A stretch of DNA of 25,574 nucleotides from the NCBI GenBank assembly GCA_002399235.1, contig DHDH01000033.1, forward strand, positions 1-25,574, written 5' to 3'. Both the position numbers and the translations under genes were made by a program. The stretch comes from Firmicutes bacterium UBA4881. GTDB lineage: Bacteria > Bacillota > DTU065. The notes under the pieces were generated by a model. The model was not told where the DNA came from. It saw nothing but the letters and a program-made list of their open reading frames with translations, and did no database searches. Of the stretch, positions 1 to 6,932 are shown piece by piece (positions within the stretch are counted from its first letter, which is position 1; each line of letters starts with the position of its first letter).

Positions 1-2
1 GA

Positions 3-587
3 ATTAGCGTAAAACTTAGCACTTTCTTTATCAGGTTGCAGCCATATTTGTTTCAGCTTTTCAGAGAAAACAGCTTTCCCTTTTGCAGGTACATGAGCTA
101 GAATATTGCGCATGAAATGAACCTTACAACGCTGCCAACTGCAACCAACAAAAGATTTTGTAATAGCATTAATCAGCCCTTTATGAGCATCAGAGATTAC
201 TAACCAAGGATTCTTTAAGCCTCGAGCTTTAAGTTTGTTAAATACTTCTTGATAAGCTGCTTCAGATTCCTCATATATGGGTTCTATAGCTAATATATCT
301 CTTTGCCCGCGTTCATCTACTCCTATAACTACAGCTACAGCCATGTTATTAACCTGATTGCCTACACGAATTTTTTCATACAAGGAATCAATCCATAATA
401 CAGGATGTACTTCTTGTAAAGGGCGTTCACGAAATGCAGCAACCTGGTCATTGAGCTCTTTAGTTATTTGAGAGACTTGTCCACGAGAAATAGCTTCTAT
501 ACCAAGGCTTTTCTTCTCAATCTTACGGGTTGAAACTCCATTAATGTAGGCTTCTTGAATAACATTCATTAAAGCCATTGCAAGGCT
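3..587 (-). pseudogene. IS256-family (mutator-type) transposase, 5'-truncated and running off the left edge
   Basis: The reverse strand reads openly for about 195 codons, from near 587 to the window edge. It gives the core of an IS256-family DDE transposase. Visible landmarks are the N-terminal NGVSTRK element, the first catalytic Asp in WIDSLYEKIR, the second Asp in VISDAHKG, and the family signature WQRCKVHFMRN. The catalytic Glu and the C-terminus would lie beyond the window. Roughly the first 100 residues of a normal family member are absent, because in-frame reading stops at a TAA just upstream of YSLAMALMN. The helix after STRK also looks two residues short (KIEKKSLG). No terminal inverted repeat is seen at the junction. 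The copy is therefore truncated and probably inactive, unless a full copy supplies transposase in trans. The family call is firm. Confidence 0.9.
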
Positions 588-1694
588 GTATTATTCCAAA
601 CTAAAAAGGCAACTGGTAGAACAAGGCCGAAGGCTCAATATGACTACCATCTTCAGCTACAGTGCCAATGAAACTGATCCTGAGGACGTATTCCCAGATG
701 AAGGCTTTGATACCGATAGACTGGACAATTCTTCAAGAGATTTTCTGGAGTCTGCTATTGCTGATTACAATGCCGACTTCAATGTCAATTACGATACGTC
801 CTCAGATAAATTCCAGAATTACTACAAGGATCTATCCATGCGCATGAAAAGGCGTGAAGTGGATCTGCTTGTTGTCGTTAATATGTTCTTGACCGGCTTT
901 GATGCTACTACTCTCAACACCTTATGGGTGGACAAGAATTTGAAGCAACATGGCTTGATTCAAGCCTTTTCACGCACCAACCGGATTCTGAACTCGGTTA
1001 AGACCTACGGCAATATTGTCTGTTTCCGCGATCTGCAGCAGGAAACAGATGAAGCCATTGCCCTTTTTGGAGACAAGGATGCCGGTAGTATAGTCCTCTT
1101 GAAAAACTTTAAGGCTTACTATAGCGAATTTGACGAGAACGGAAAACATCAGCTTGGCTATAGGGAGTTAATTGATGAATTGACTGAGCGTTTTCCGTTG
1201 GGACAAGCCATTATTGGAGAACAGAATCAGAAGGACTTTATCAGTTTCTTTGGTGCAATCCTTCGCCTTAAAAATATCCTGACCGCTTTCGACAGTTTCT
1301 CTGCTCGTGGCCAAGTACCATGCATCCAACTGTGAAGATAAGAGCATTCTGGTTTCTATCGACAAAGCGGTCAATTCCAGCATCCAGCTCCGCAGCAAGA
1401 AAGAGCTTATCGAGCACTTCATCGACACAGTCAACGCTTCCACTAAGATGGATGAGGACTGGCGTAAATTTGTCCATGAGAAGAAAGAAAACGACCTTGT
1501 AGCTCTAATTAGTGAGGAAAAGCTCAAGCAGGAAGAAACGAAGCGGTTCATCGATAATTCGTTCCGCGATGGTTCATTCAAGACAACTGGGACAGACATT
1601 GACAAGATCATGCCCCCTGTTTCTCACTTGGGGGGGTGGAAATAGAGCGGCTAAGAAACAGAGTGTCATTGAGAAGTATTTTGGATTAGTCTAA
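586..1694 (+). pseudogene. hsdR: Decayed 3' end of hsdR (type I restriction-modification system, R subunit)
   Basis: HsdR is the ATP-dependent translocase and nuclease subunit of type I restriction enzymes. Only its C-terminal part remains. Coding similarity starts near 586 (LYYSKLKRQ), at the transposase junction. It runs through TIFSYSANE, then helicase motifs V and VI (VVNMFLTGFDATTLNTL and QAFSRTNRI) to about 1295. There the frame breaks: the family's segment of some 50 residues after the LRLKNILTAFDSF stretch is missing, and reading resumes in another frame at KYHASNCEDKSIL (1310). A second break is at a run of seven G (1630-1636), one more than the frame needs. After it the true C-terminus GGGNRAAKKQSVIEKYFGLV ends at 1694. 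No hsdS or hsdM is in the window. The gene is a pseudogene with several lesions. The deletion sizes are inferred from knowledge of the family. Confidence 0.9.
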
Positions 1695-1789
1695 ATGTTT
1701 ATTATGATTAATAGTCAGATCATCTATTCACTTTGAATCTTAGAAATGATAGAAGATAAGTTTAGTAATATGCGGCATAAAGGTTTTGT

Positions 1790-1820
1790 AAAAATAATTA
1801 CCTTTTCGGTAATTATTTTT
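1790..1820. promoter_or_regulatory. Perfect AT-rich inverted repeat upstream of the toxin gene (operator or weak terminator)
   Basis: AAAAATAATTACC at 1790-1802 and GGTAATTATTTTT at 1808-1820 form a perfect 13-bp dyad with a 5-nt spacer, ending 28 bp before the toxin ATG. Antitoxin-autoregulated operons usually carry such a palindrome over the promoter, so an operator for the HigA-like protein is the favoured reading. The right arm ends in five T, so weak termination of the hsdR remnant transcript is the alternative. No good -35/-10 pair can be placed with confidence. Confidence 0.55.
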
Positions 1821-1848
1821 GTTGACGATAGCAAGGAAGGTGAGTATA

Positions 1849-2202
1849 ATGGAAATAGTCAGATATGGAAATAATAAGACAAGAAAACTTTGTAGTGACA
1901 GTAAGCAAGCAAAAAAAGTTTTAGGAGAACTTGTTGCGGAAAAATTATTTGCTGCCCTAAATTTTATCGAAAGTGCATCAACCTTGAATGATGTTGCTTG
2001 CTTTCCTACTTACCATTTACATCAACTTTCAGGAGATAAAAAGGACTTATTTGCTATGGATCTTGGGCGAAAATTGGGATTTCGTTTGATTATTAAACCA
2101 GATTCGCCATTGAATCGAGAAGAAGACAAATTGGACTTTAATTCTAAGTGTAGTGTTGTTAAGTGTATTATAGTGTTGGAGGTGTCGAACCATTATGAAT
2201 AA
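1849..2202 (+). CDS. higB: Type II toxin of the RelE/HigB superfamily
   Basis: This 117-aa protein matches the plasmid-maintenance killer (HigB-like) branch of RelE/ParE toxins, which as a family cut mRNA on the ribosome. Visible family features are the MEIVRYGNNKTRKLC start (family members open with a strand and a basic helix), the central SGDKKDLFAMDLGRKLGFR segment (usual pattern is HxLxGD...wsixi...RixF), and a short strand-rich C-terminus ending VLEVSNHYE. The ATG at 1849 is chosen over the upstream in-frame start at 1819. GGAAGGTGAG sits just before it, and 1819 would overlap the palindrome. It overlaps the antitoxin gene by 8 bp, giving the toxin-first order typical of higBA. The reading frame is intact. 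Activity is inferred, not shown. Confidence 0.85.
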   Translation: MEIVRYGNNKTRKLCSDSKQAKKVLGELVAEKLFAALNFIESASTLNDVACFPTYHLHQLSGDKKDLFAMDLGRKLGFRLIIKPDSPLNREEDKLDFNSKCSVVKCIIVLEVSNHYE

Positions 2203-3274
2203 AATAGAATATGAAAACATCTCCGCATTCCATCCAGGATATTATATAAGCGATTTAATTAAGGACTTAGAGATGACACAAGAGGAGTTTGCTAAACGTT
2301 TAAATATAACTCCAAAAAACTTAAGCGATTTAATAAATGGGAAAGCGTCTATTTCTGAAAATATCGCAAAGAATTTATCTTTAATGCTTGGCACAAGTGT
2401 AGACATGTGGCTTGAACTTCAAAAAAAATATGATCAAAAGGTAATAGAAATCAAAGCATTGCAAGTTCAAAGAGATGAAGAAACTGATTTAGCTCAAATC
2501 GATTATTCTTACTTTGAAAAACTAGGCGTAGTTAATCCTACAAAGGATAAAACACAGCAGGTATCATCACTGTTCAAGTATTTTGCAATCTCATCTTTTA
2601 GTGTATTCAAGAAACTGGATTTTCTCGTCCAATTTCGCCAAACTCAATGTGTTGATGAGAAAATTGTCCTAAACTCTAATGCGTGGGTACAAACAGTGAT
2701 TAACATTGGAAAGCAAATAGAAACGCAACCATATTCTGAAAAAAGACTTAAGGAGTATTTGCCACAAATAAGAGAAATGACTATGCAAAATCCGTCTGAG
2801 TTTTTACCACAATTATCTCAAATTTTTTCAGAATGCGGAGTCGCATTTGTATTGATTCCCAGTTTAAAAAACTCTGGTGTATATGGTGCAACTAAGTGGA
2901 TAAACAAAGATAAAGTCATTCTTGGGATAACTAACAGAGGAAAATATGCGGACATTTTTTGGTTCTCGTTATTGCATGAGTTAGGGCACGTTTTTCAAAG
3001 GAAAGTCACGAAAACACTAGTTGACTTTGAAACTAGCGACTTAATAGAAGATTATGAAAATGAAGCGGATCAATTTGCGAAAGATTTATTAATACCTCCA
3101 AAAGAATATGAGTCGTTTATTGCTGTAGCAACTTTCAGTGAACAAAAGGTTCGAGATTTTGCGAACTCAATAAAGATTCACCCTGGAATTATTGTGGGAA
3201 GGCTTCAAAAAGAAGGGTTTCTCCCATACACCCACTTAAACAAGTTAAAGCAGAAGTATATAATTTTGAATTGA
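2195..3274 (+). CDS. higA: HigA-like antitoxin fused to an ImmA/IrrE (M78) metallopeptidase domain
   Basis: This 359-aa protein has an N-terminal XRE/HigA helix-turn-helix (about residues 12-70: FHPGYYISDLIKDLEMTQEE, then FAKRLNITPKNLSDLINGKA). That domain should bind the operator and, by analogy, neutralise the adjacent toxin. After a helical linker comes a C-terminal M78/DUF955 domain with the zinc-binding HELGH at about residue 262 and a downstream acidic ENEADQFAKDLLIP element, where the third ligand is expected. Classical HigA is about 100 aa, so this is the long form in which antitoxin and protease are one chain. GGAGGT about 10 nt before ATG 2195 supports the start. Overlap with the toxin stop implies translational coupling. 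The protease could act on the antitoxin itself or on another regulator; that is inference. Confidence 0.85.
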   Translation: MNKIEYENISAFHPGYYISDLIKDLEMTQEEFAKRLNITPKNLSDLINGKASISENIAKNLSLMLGTSVDMWLELQKKYDQKVIEIKALQVQRDEETDLAQIDYSYFEKLGVVNPTKDKTQQVSSLFKYFAISSFSVFKKLDFLVQFRQTQCVDEKIVLNSNAWVQTVINIGKQIETQPYSEKRLKEYLPQIREMTMQNPSEFLPQLSQIFSECGVAFVLIPSLKNSGVYGATKWINKDKVILGITNRGKYADIFWFSLLHELGHVFQRKVTKTLVDFETSDLIEDYENEADQFAKDLLIPPKEYESFIAVATFSEQKVRDFANSIKIHPGIIVGRLQKEGFLPYTHLNKLKQKYIILN

Positions 3275-3308
3275 AAATGCTTATTTTAAAGTGCCATAAA
3301 AATATTAA

Positions 3309-3356
3309 GACCAGCCACCTCAAGCATTTATGCCTGATACTGGCTGGTCTCTTTTT
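3309..3356 (+). terminator. Intrinsic terminator after the toxin-antitoxin operon
   Basis: GACCAGCCA (3309-3317) pairs perfectly with TGGCTGGTC (3341-3349), followed by TCTTTTTG. It lies 35 bp after the antitoxin stop. The loop is long (23 nt), but the arms and T-tract are clear. Confidence 0.7.
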
Positions 3357-3358
3357 GC

Positions 3359-3428
3359 CCCCTAATGAAGCTGTTCACTTGGCTTTTTGTTCAATCCCTA
3401 AGTGAACGCTTCATTAGGGGAGCCTTTT
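3359..3428. repeat. Long near-perfect hairpin with a trailing T-tract
   Basis: CCCCTAATGAAGC (3359-3371) pairs with GCTTCATTAGGGG (3408-3420), and GTTCACTT (3373-3380) pairs with AAGTGAAC (3400-3407). One bulged T (3372) interrupts a stem of about 21 bp, and the loop is 19 nt. AGCCTTTTTG follows. It could be a second terminator, but the stem is longer than needed, so a small palindromic repeat is possible. It marks the right end of the accessory block. Confidence 0.6.
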
Positions 3429-3615
3429 TGTATTATAAGGTGTTTGAACTTAAGTAAACATTTTGCTTCAAGAAAAGTAAAAGTAAAGACATATCTATAG
3501 ATACTAAAATCAGAAAGTATAGATTCCTACCTCTAACTACCGGAGATAGTGAGCAGGTAAATGGCTTATTAACTAGTATTTATTATGTAAGGGGGAAAAA
3601 AGAGGAGGTAATTAA

Positions 3616-5622
3616 GTGCAAATTTCAAGTAAGTTAAATGTATTGGCTCTAATAATTATTGTAATGATGTTAAGTTCAGTTGTAACTGCAGAAGTGGTCC
3701 CTGCAACAAAAAGGTTAATACCAAAACCAATTGAAATCGAAAACCATGATACACTATTTGATCTTACCAAAGCTAATTGGTTAATTGGTTCCCAAACCGA
3801 TAAATTAGGTTTATTAGAGTACTTAGAAGAACTTGGTCTAAAGCTACGGACAGAAAGATTGGCAAAAAATGCTTATTTTGGTACAGTAGAAGACCTAAAA
3901 GAGATCACCGAACTAAAAGAGGCGCTAGACAAAGTACCTGAAAACCCTGAAGGTTACTATCTCGAAGTTACCGAGAATAGGTTGACTGTTATAGGACGGA
4001 CTGAGGTGGGGGCTTTTTATGGCATACAGACATTAAGACAGTTAACAGATCAGAACCAAGACACAGTTACTGTAGTGGGAACAAAAATTACTGATTACCC
4101 AGTTATACGCTATCGAGCGTTTACCGATGATGTTTCTAGAGGTCCCATTCCTACGTTGGAGTATATGAAGCTTATTGTTAAAACCATGAGCTCTTTTAAG
4201 CTTAATATGTATTCACCATATATGGAATTACATGTTTTAGAAGGCATTAGGGGGAAAGAGGAGACAATCTCTACTAAAGACTACAAGGAGCTAGTCCAAT
4301 ATGCCAAAAAATATCATGTAGAAGTTGTACCATCACTGCAAACATTTGGTCATTCTACAGTATTTTTAAGCCTCAAAGATTATCAGCACCTAGGCAACTT
4401 GCCCGCCAATAGCTCACAATTAGATCCGACTAACCCAGCCGTTTATAAGTTTTTAGAAGAACAGATATCCAAATGGACGGCACTTACTGATTCCGAGTTT
4501 ATTAACATCAGTGGTGACGAGACTTGGGAAATAGGGCAAGGCAATAGTGGTCTTCAAGCTCTACAGATTGGTGCCCCACAAGTTTTTTTAGATCATATTG
4601 TTAAAGTGATGGAGATCGTAAAGAAAAATGGTAAGATACCATTATTCTGGGGTGATATGGTTTTAGAACACCCTGAATTAATCGCTCAACTCCCGAGCGA
4701 AGCTATTATCTTAAATTGGCATTATGGTGATGCTAGTAGTATGCCAAAGCGATTAGGAACATTCGAATCTAGAGGTAAAACCCAATGGGCAGCTCCTGGT
4801 ATCGATAACTGGTTACGTATCTTTCCTTTCTACCAAAGCTCTAATACCAATGTAGCAGAGTTCGCTAGAATAGGTGTTAAATATGGTATCGAAGGTTTAT
4901 TTACTACATCTTGGGATGATGATGGAGAAAACCTCTTTGGTAATAATTGGTATGGATTAGTCTTTGCTTCGGAGGCTGCCTGGCGAGGTGGCGATACAAG
5001 TACTGGTGGTTTCAATCAACGTTTTGATCAAGCTGTGTTTGGCGAGAAGTTAGGTATTGTCGAAGCATTGATGAAATTATCAACCTGTAACTATTATACT
5101 TATAAAAATTATTTTAAAAACAGCAATGCTCTCTTTTTGCAAAATCCCTTCCAAAACCTTGAGATCTACGAAATGGTTGGTAATGCTAATATGTTATTAT
5201 TGATGGAGAAGCAGGTTCTTAATGTAGTAGATAATGTTACGGTTAAGAGAAATAGCCATATGCTTCGTACTTTAGGGTATGCAGCTCGTAAAAACGGGAC
5301 CTTTGGTCGCAAAATACTACTAACCAAAGAAGTTATTGATACCGTTACTGAACTAGAAGGTAGTGATCAAACAGAAGAATTATTAGAACTTGCCCAAAAG
5401 CTATATGCTTTTGAAAGGGAAGTAAATGACATTTATAAGGAGTTTGAAGAACTCTATCTTGAAGAAAATAAACCTTCGTTTATAAATGTACTAAAGGAAC
5501 GCTATTTTAATTTAAGAGCTTCCCTATTTAGTATGGCTAACGAACTAGAAGGAGCTAGTTATAGTGATACTGTTCCTTCACCTATCGGTTTAGGTTTACC
5601 TATATCACCAAGGAAAAAGTAA
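3616..5622 (+). CDS. Secreted glycoside hydrolase family 20 protein (beta-N-acetylhexosaminidase-like)
   Basis: This 668-aa exported protein probably removes terminal beta-linked GlcNAc or GalNAc. Residues 1-25 form a signal peptide with a VVTAE cleavage region. Residues about 30-155 are the GH20 N-terminal alpha/beta domain (LIPKPIEIE, then EVGAFYGIQTLRQL). The TIM barrel follows from about residue 170 (YRAFTDDVSRGPIPT, SFKLNMYSPYMELH). The catalytic Asp-Glu pair lies in ISGDETWEIG near residue 300, and the substrate-lining Trp residues lie in LFWGD and ILNWHYG. The last 200 or so residues are mostly helical and resemble no domain I can name. The family usually has GGDE where this protein has SGDE. 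The GTG start at 3616 has AGAGGAGG eight bases upstream. It is monocistronic with its own terminator. Substrate specificity is unknown; peptidoglycan, chitin or glycan fragments are all possible. Confidence 0.85.
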   Translation: MQISSKLNVLALIIIVMMLSSVVTAEVVPATKRLIPKPIEIENHDTLFDLTKANWLIGSQTDKLGLLEYLEELGLKLRTERLAKNAYFGTVEDLKEITELKEALDKVPENPEGYYLEVTENRLTVIGRTEVGAFYGIQTLRQLTDQNQDTVTVVGTKITDYPVIRYRAFTDDVSRGPIPTLEYMKLIVKTMSSFKLNMYSPYMELHVLEGIRGKEETISTKDYKELVQYAKKYHVEVVPSLQTFGHSTVFLSLKDYQHLGNLPANSSQLDPTNPAVYKFLEEQISKWTALTDSEFINISGDETWEIGQGNSGLQALQIGAPQVFLDHIVKVMEIVKKNGKIPLFWGDMVLEHPELIAQLPSEAIILNWHYGDASSMPKRLGTFESRGKTQWAAPGIDNWLRIFPFYQSSNTNVAEFARIGVKYGIEGLFTTSWDDDGENLFGNNWYGLVFASEAAWRGGDTSTGGFNQRFDQAVFGEKLGIVEALMKLSTCNYYTYKNYFKNSNALFLQNPFQNLEIYEMVGNANMLLLMEKQVLNVVDNVTVKRNSHMLRTLGYAARKNGTFGRKILLTKEVIDTVTELEGSDQTEELLELAQKLYAFEREVNDIYKEFEELYLEENKPSFINVLKERYFNLRASLFSMANELEGASYSDTVPSPIGLGLPISPRKK

Positions 5623-5631
5623 ATGTAAAAA

Positions 5632-5661
5632 AAAGCACCTGTGCTTTGGCGCAGGTGCTTT
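5632..5661. terminator. Bidirectional terminator between convergent genes
   Basis: AAAGCACCTG (5632-5641) and CAGGTGCTTT (5652-5661) form a perfect 10-bp stem with a 10-nt loop and A/T tracts on both sides. It separates the GH20 gene from the convergent ATP-grasp gene and overlaps the last bases of the latter's stop codon. Confidence 0.85.
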
Positions 5662-6466
5662 ATGATGCTTGCGGTAAAAGTGGATCTGGTAGATTAGGAT
5701 CATCAAAATCAAAAGGACAGAGATACTGATAAATCTTTTCAGCCACGTTAACTTTTTGTTGTAAGAGACCTTGATTCCCAAACATCACGTTAAACTCCCA
5801 AATGTAGGGTTGCCCATCTAAGATACCAACATCAAAACCAGCATGATTGATGTTTAATTTTTGAGCTAGTTGCAGAACTAACTCCACAACATCCTGCGGG
5901 ATGTCTTCAAAGGAAATTTCGCCTCCCTGGGCTACATTATGAAGCAGATGTCCAGGATTAATACGCCAATAAGACAGAAGAACTTCTTTGCCTACAACAA
6001 CTACACGGAGATCTCTATCTAGGGGTAGATATTCCTGGAGGTAGGCGATCTCTCTGTTACTAATATAGGAGCGATATTGAGAGATATTTTCTAATAATTC
6101 AATACCTCTGCCACAAGAAGAACGAACTTCTTTAGCAATAATGGGTAAGCCTAGTAAGTTTTTCGCTTCTTGCCAGACTTCTTCTTTAGCTGGACGAATT
6201 AAAGTTTGGGGAAAGTTATTAGGCATAACAGCTTGGATAGCTCTTGTCATTTCGATTTTGTTATGTCCTAAATGGTAGGTGCTGAGACTAGGAAAGATGC
6301 GTTTTTTCAGAGCATACGACAATGCATTTACTTGCCAGTATTCAGGAAAGAGCACCCAGTCAGCTTTTTCTATTTTAGCCTGTTCAGCAAAAAAAAGCTC
6401 AGGCTTAATATACTCAACCCCGGGGATTCCCATCGAACGATAAGGATCAAAAGAAATTAAACGCAT
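5660..6466 (-). CDS. RimK-like ATP-grasp family protein, substrate unknown
   Basis: This 268-aa soluble protein has the fold order of an ATP-grasp carboxylate-amine ligase. An N-terminal Rossmann-like segment carries FPEYWQVNALSYALKK. The ATP-binding middle includes LLGLPIIAKEVRSSCGRGI (lysine and glycine-rich loop) and YLQEYLPLDRDLRVVVVG (adenine contact). The C-terminal metal-binding strand is YIWEFNVMFGNQG, with the expected Glu and Asn. Such enzymes join an acid to an amine through an acyl-phosphate; the substrates cannot be read from the sequence. An in-frame ATG lies 27 bp upstream at 6493. The start at 6466 is preferred because GGGGTG precedes it at good spacing, and a possible -10 box overlaps the upstream ATG. 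The gene stands alone, convergent with GH20 and divergent from ade. Confidence 0.8.
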   Translation of the reverse strand: MRLISFDPYRSMGIPGVEYIKPELFFAEQAKIEKADWVLFPEYWQVNALSYALKKRIFPSLSTYHLGHNKIEMTRAIQAVMPNNFPQTLIRPAKEEVWQEAKNLLGLPIIAKEVRSSCGRGIELLENISQYRSYISNREIAYLQEYLPLDRDLRVVVVGKEVLLSYWRINPGHLLHNVAQGGEISFEDIPQDVVELVLQLAQKLNINHAGFDVGILDGQPYIWEFNVMFGNQGLLQQKVNVAEKIYQYLCPFDFDDPNLPDPLLPQAS

Positions 6467-6932
6467 AAATTTCACCCCAAGAAAACATAACATGACAGAA
6501 TACCTAAAGTCAAAATCGGCAAAAAAGTAACCAAGTTGACAAAAACTATGTTTTAGCTGTCTTTGGCAGGATAGCGCCTTTCAACAAAGAATTTCCTTGC
6601 ATAGCTTAGTTTTTGTCTAGTGAAAGCGTGTACTGGTATTTTATTCCCCAATGAGAACACTTTATATGAGATAATATAAATCTAAGGACCTTTTGCTGTT
6701 ATTGTTTAGACAGGAATAGATTAAGGTAGACACCAAATTAGAAACTAAGTATGTGTTATATATTAAAGCAAGCAAAGGTAAAAGCAGAGCCTTTATTTAT
6801 TTTGGTAGGTTAATTAAATAATAACTGCGAGGCCTATTTTTACTAATGCCCAAAAATGGACAAGCTTAATTACTTGGTAAAAGTTGGTTAGGCTAAATAA
6901 TAGTTATTTTTGTGATATGAGGAGGAGAAAAA
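6467..6932. other. Long gene-free region upstream of adenine deaminase
   Basis: About 465 bp without a credible ORF separate the divergent ATP-grasp and ade genes. The ATP-grasp promoter probably lies at the left end. Near ade, GCCTA..TTTTTAC (about 6832-6844) can pair with GTAAAA..TAGGC (about 6877-6893) around an internal loop, just ahead of the ribosome binding site. I searched by eye for a purine riboswitch core and a PurR box and found neither. The leader is unusually long for one enzyme gene and may hold a regulatory RNA I do not recognise. Confidence 0.4.
6484..6513 (-). promoter_or_regulatory. Possible SigA promoter of the ATP-grasp gene
   Basis: On the minus strand TTGACT (6513-6508) and TATGTT (6489-6484) are separated by 18 bp. 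The implied transcript would start just upstream of the GGGGTG ribosome binding site, which favours the shorter protein. The -10 box is weak, so this is tentative. Confidence 0.35.

Larger units (their letters stand above)
3275..3615. other. Gene-free interval between the antitoxin and the GH20 gene
   Basis: About 340 bp hold the two hairpins described separately and then an AT-rich stretch of about 190 bp (3429-3615) with no credible ORF. AGAGGAGG at 3601-3608 is the ribosome binding site of the next gene. A promoter must be here for that gene, but no pair of boxes close to the SigA consensus was found. Confidence 0.6.

Noticed and set aside
1168..1611. 147-codon open frame on the minus strand
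   Set aside because: It is antisense to the hsdR remnant, which explains the sequence in both of its frames; serine-rich low-complexity content is typical of a shadow frame.
6536..6541. TTGACA box on the plus strand before ade
   Set aside because: No acceptable -10 box lies 16-18 bp downstream.
6804..6905. Similar AT-rich strings GGTAGGTTAATTAAATAATA and GGTTAGGCTAAATAATAGTT
   Set aside because: Similarity is partial, needs gaps and is expected by chance in such AT-rich DNA.
6514..6932. Purine riboswitch upstream of ade
   Set aside because: The conserved core (TCTACC loop and the matching kissing loop) and a TATA-type start stem were not found on either strand.
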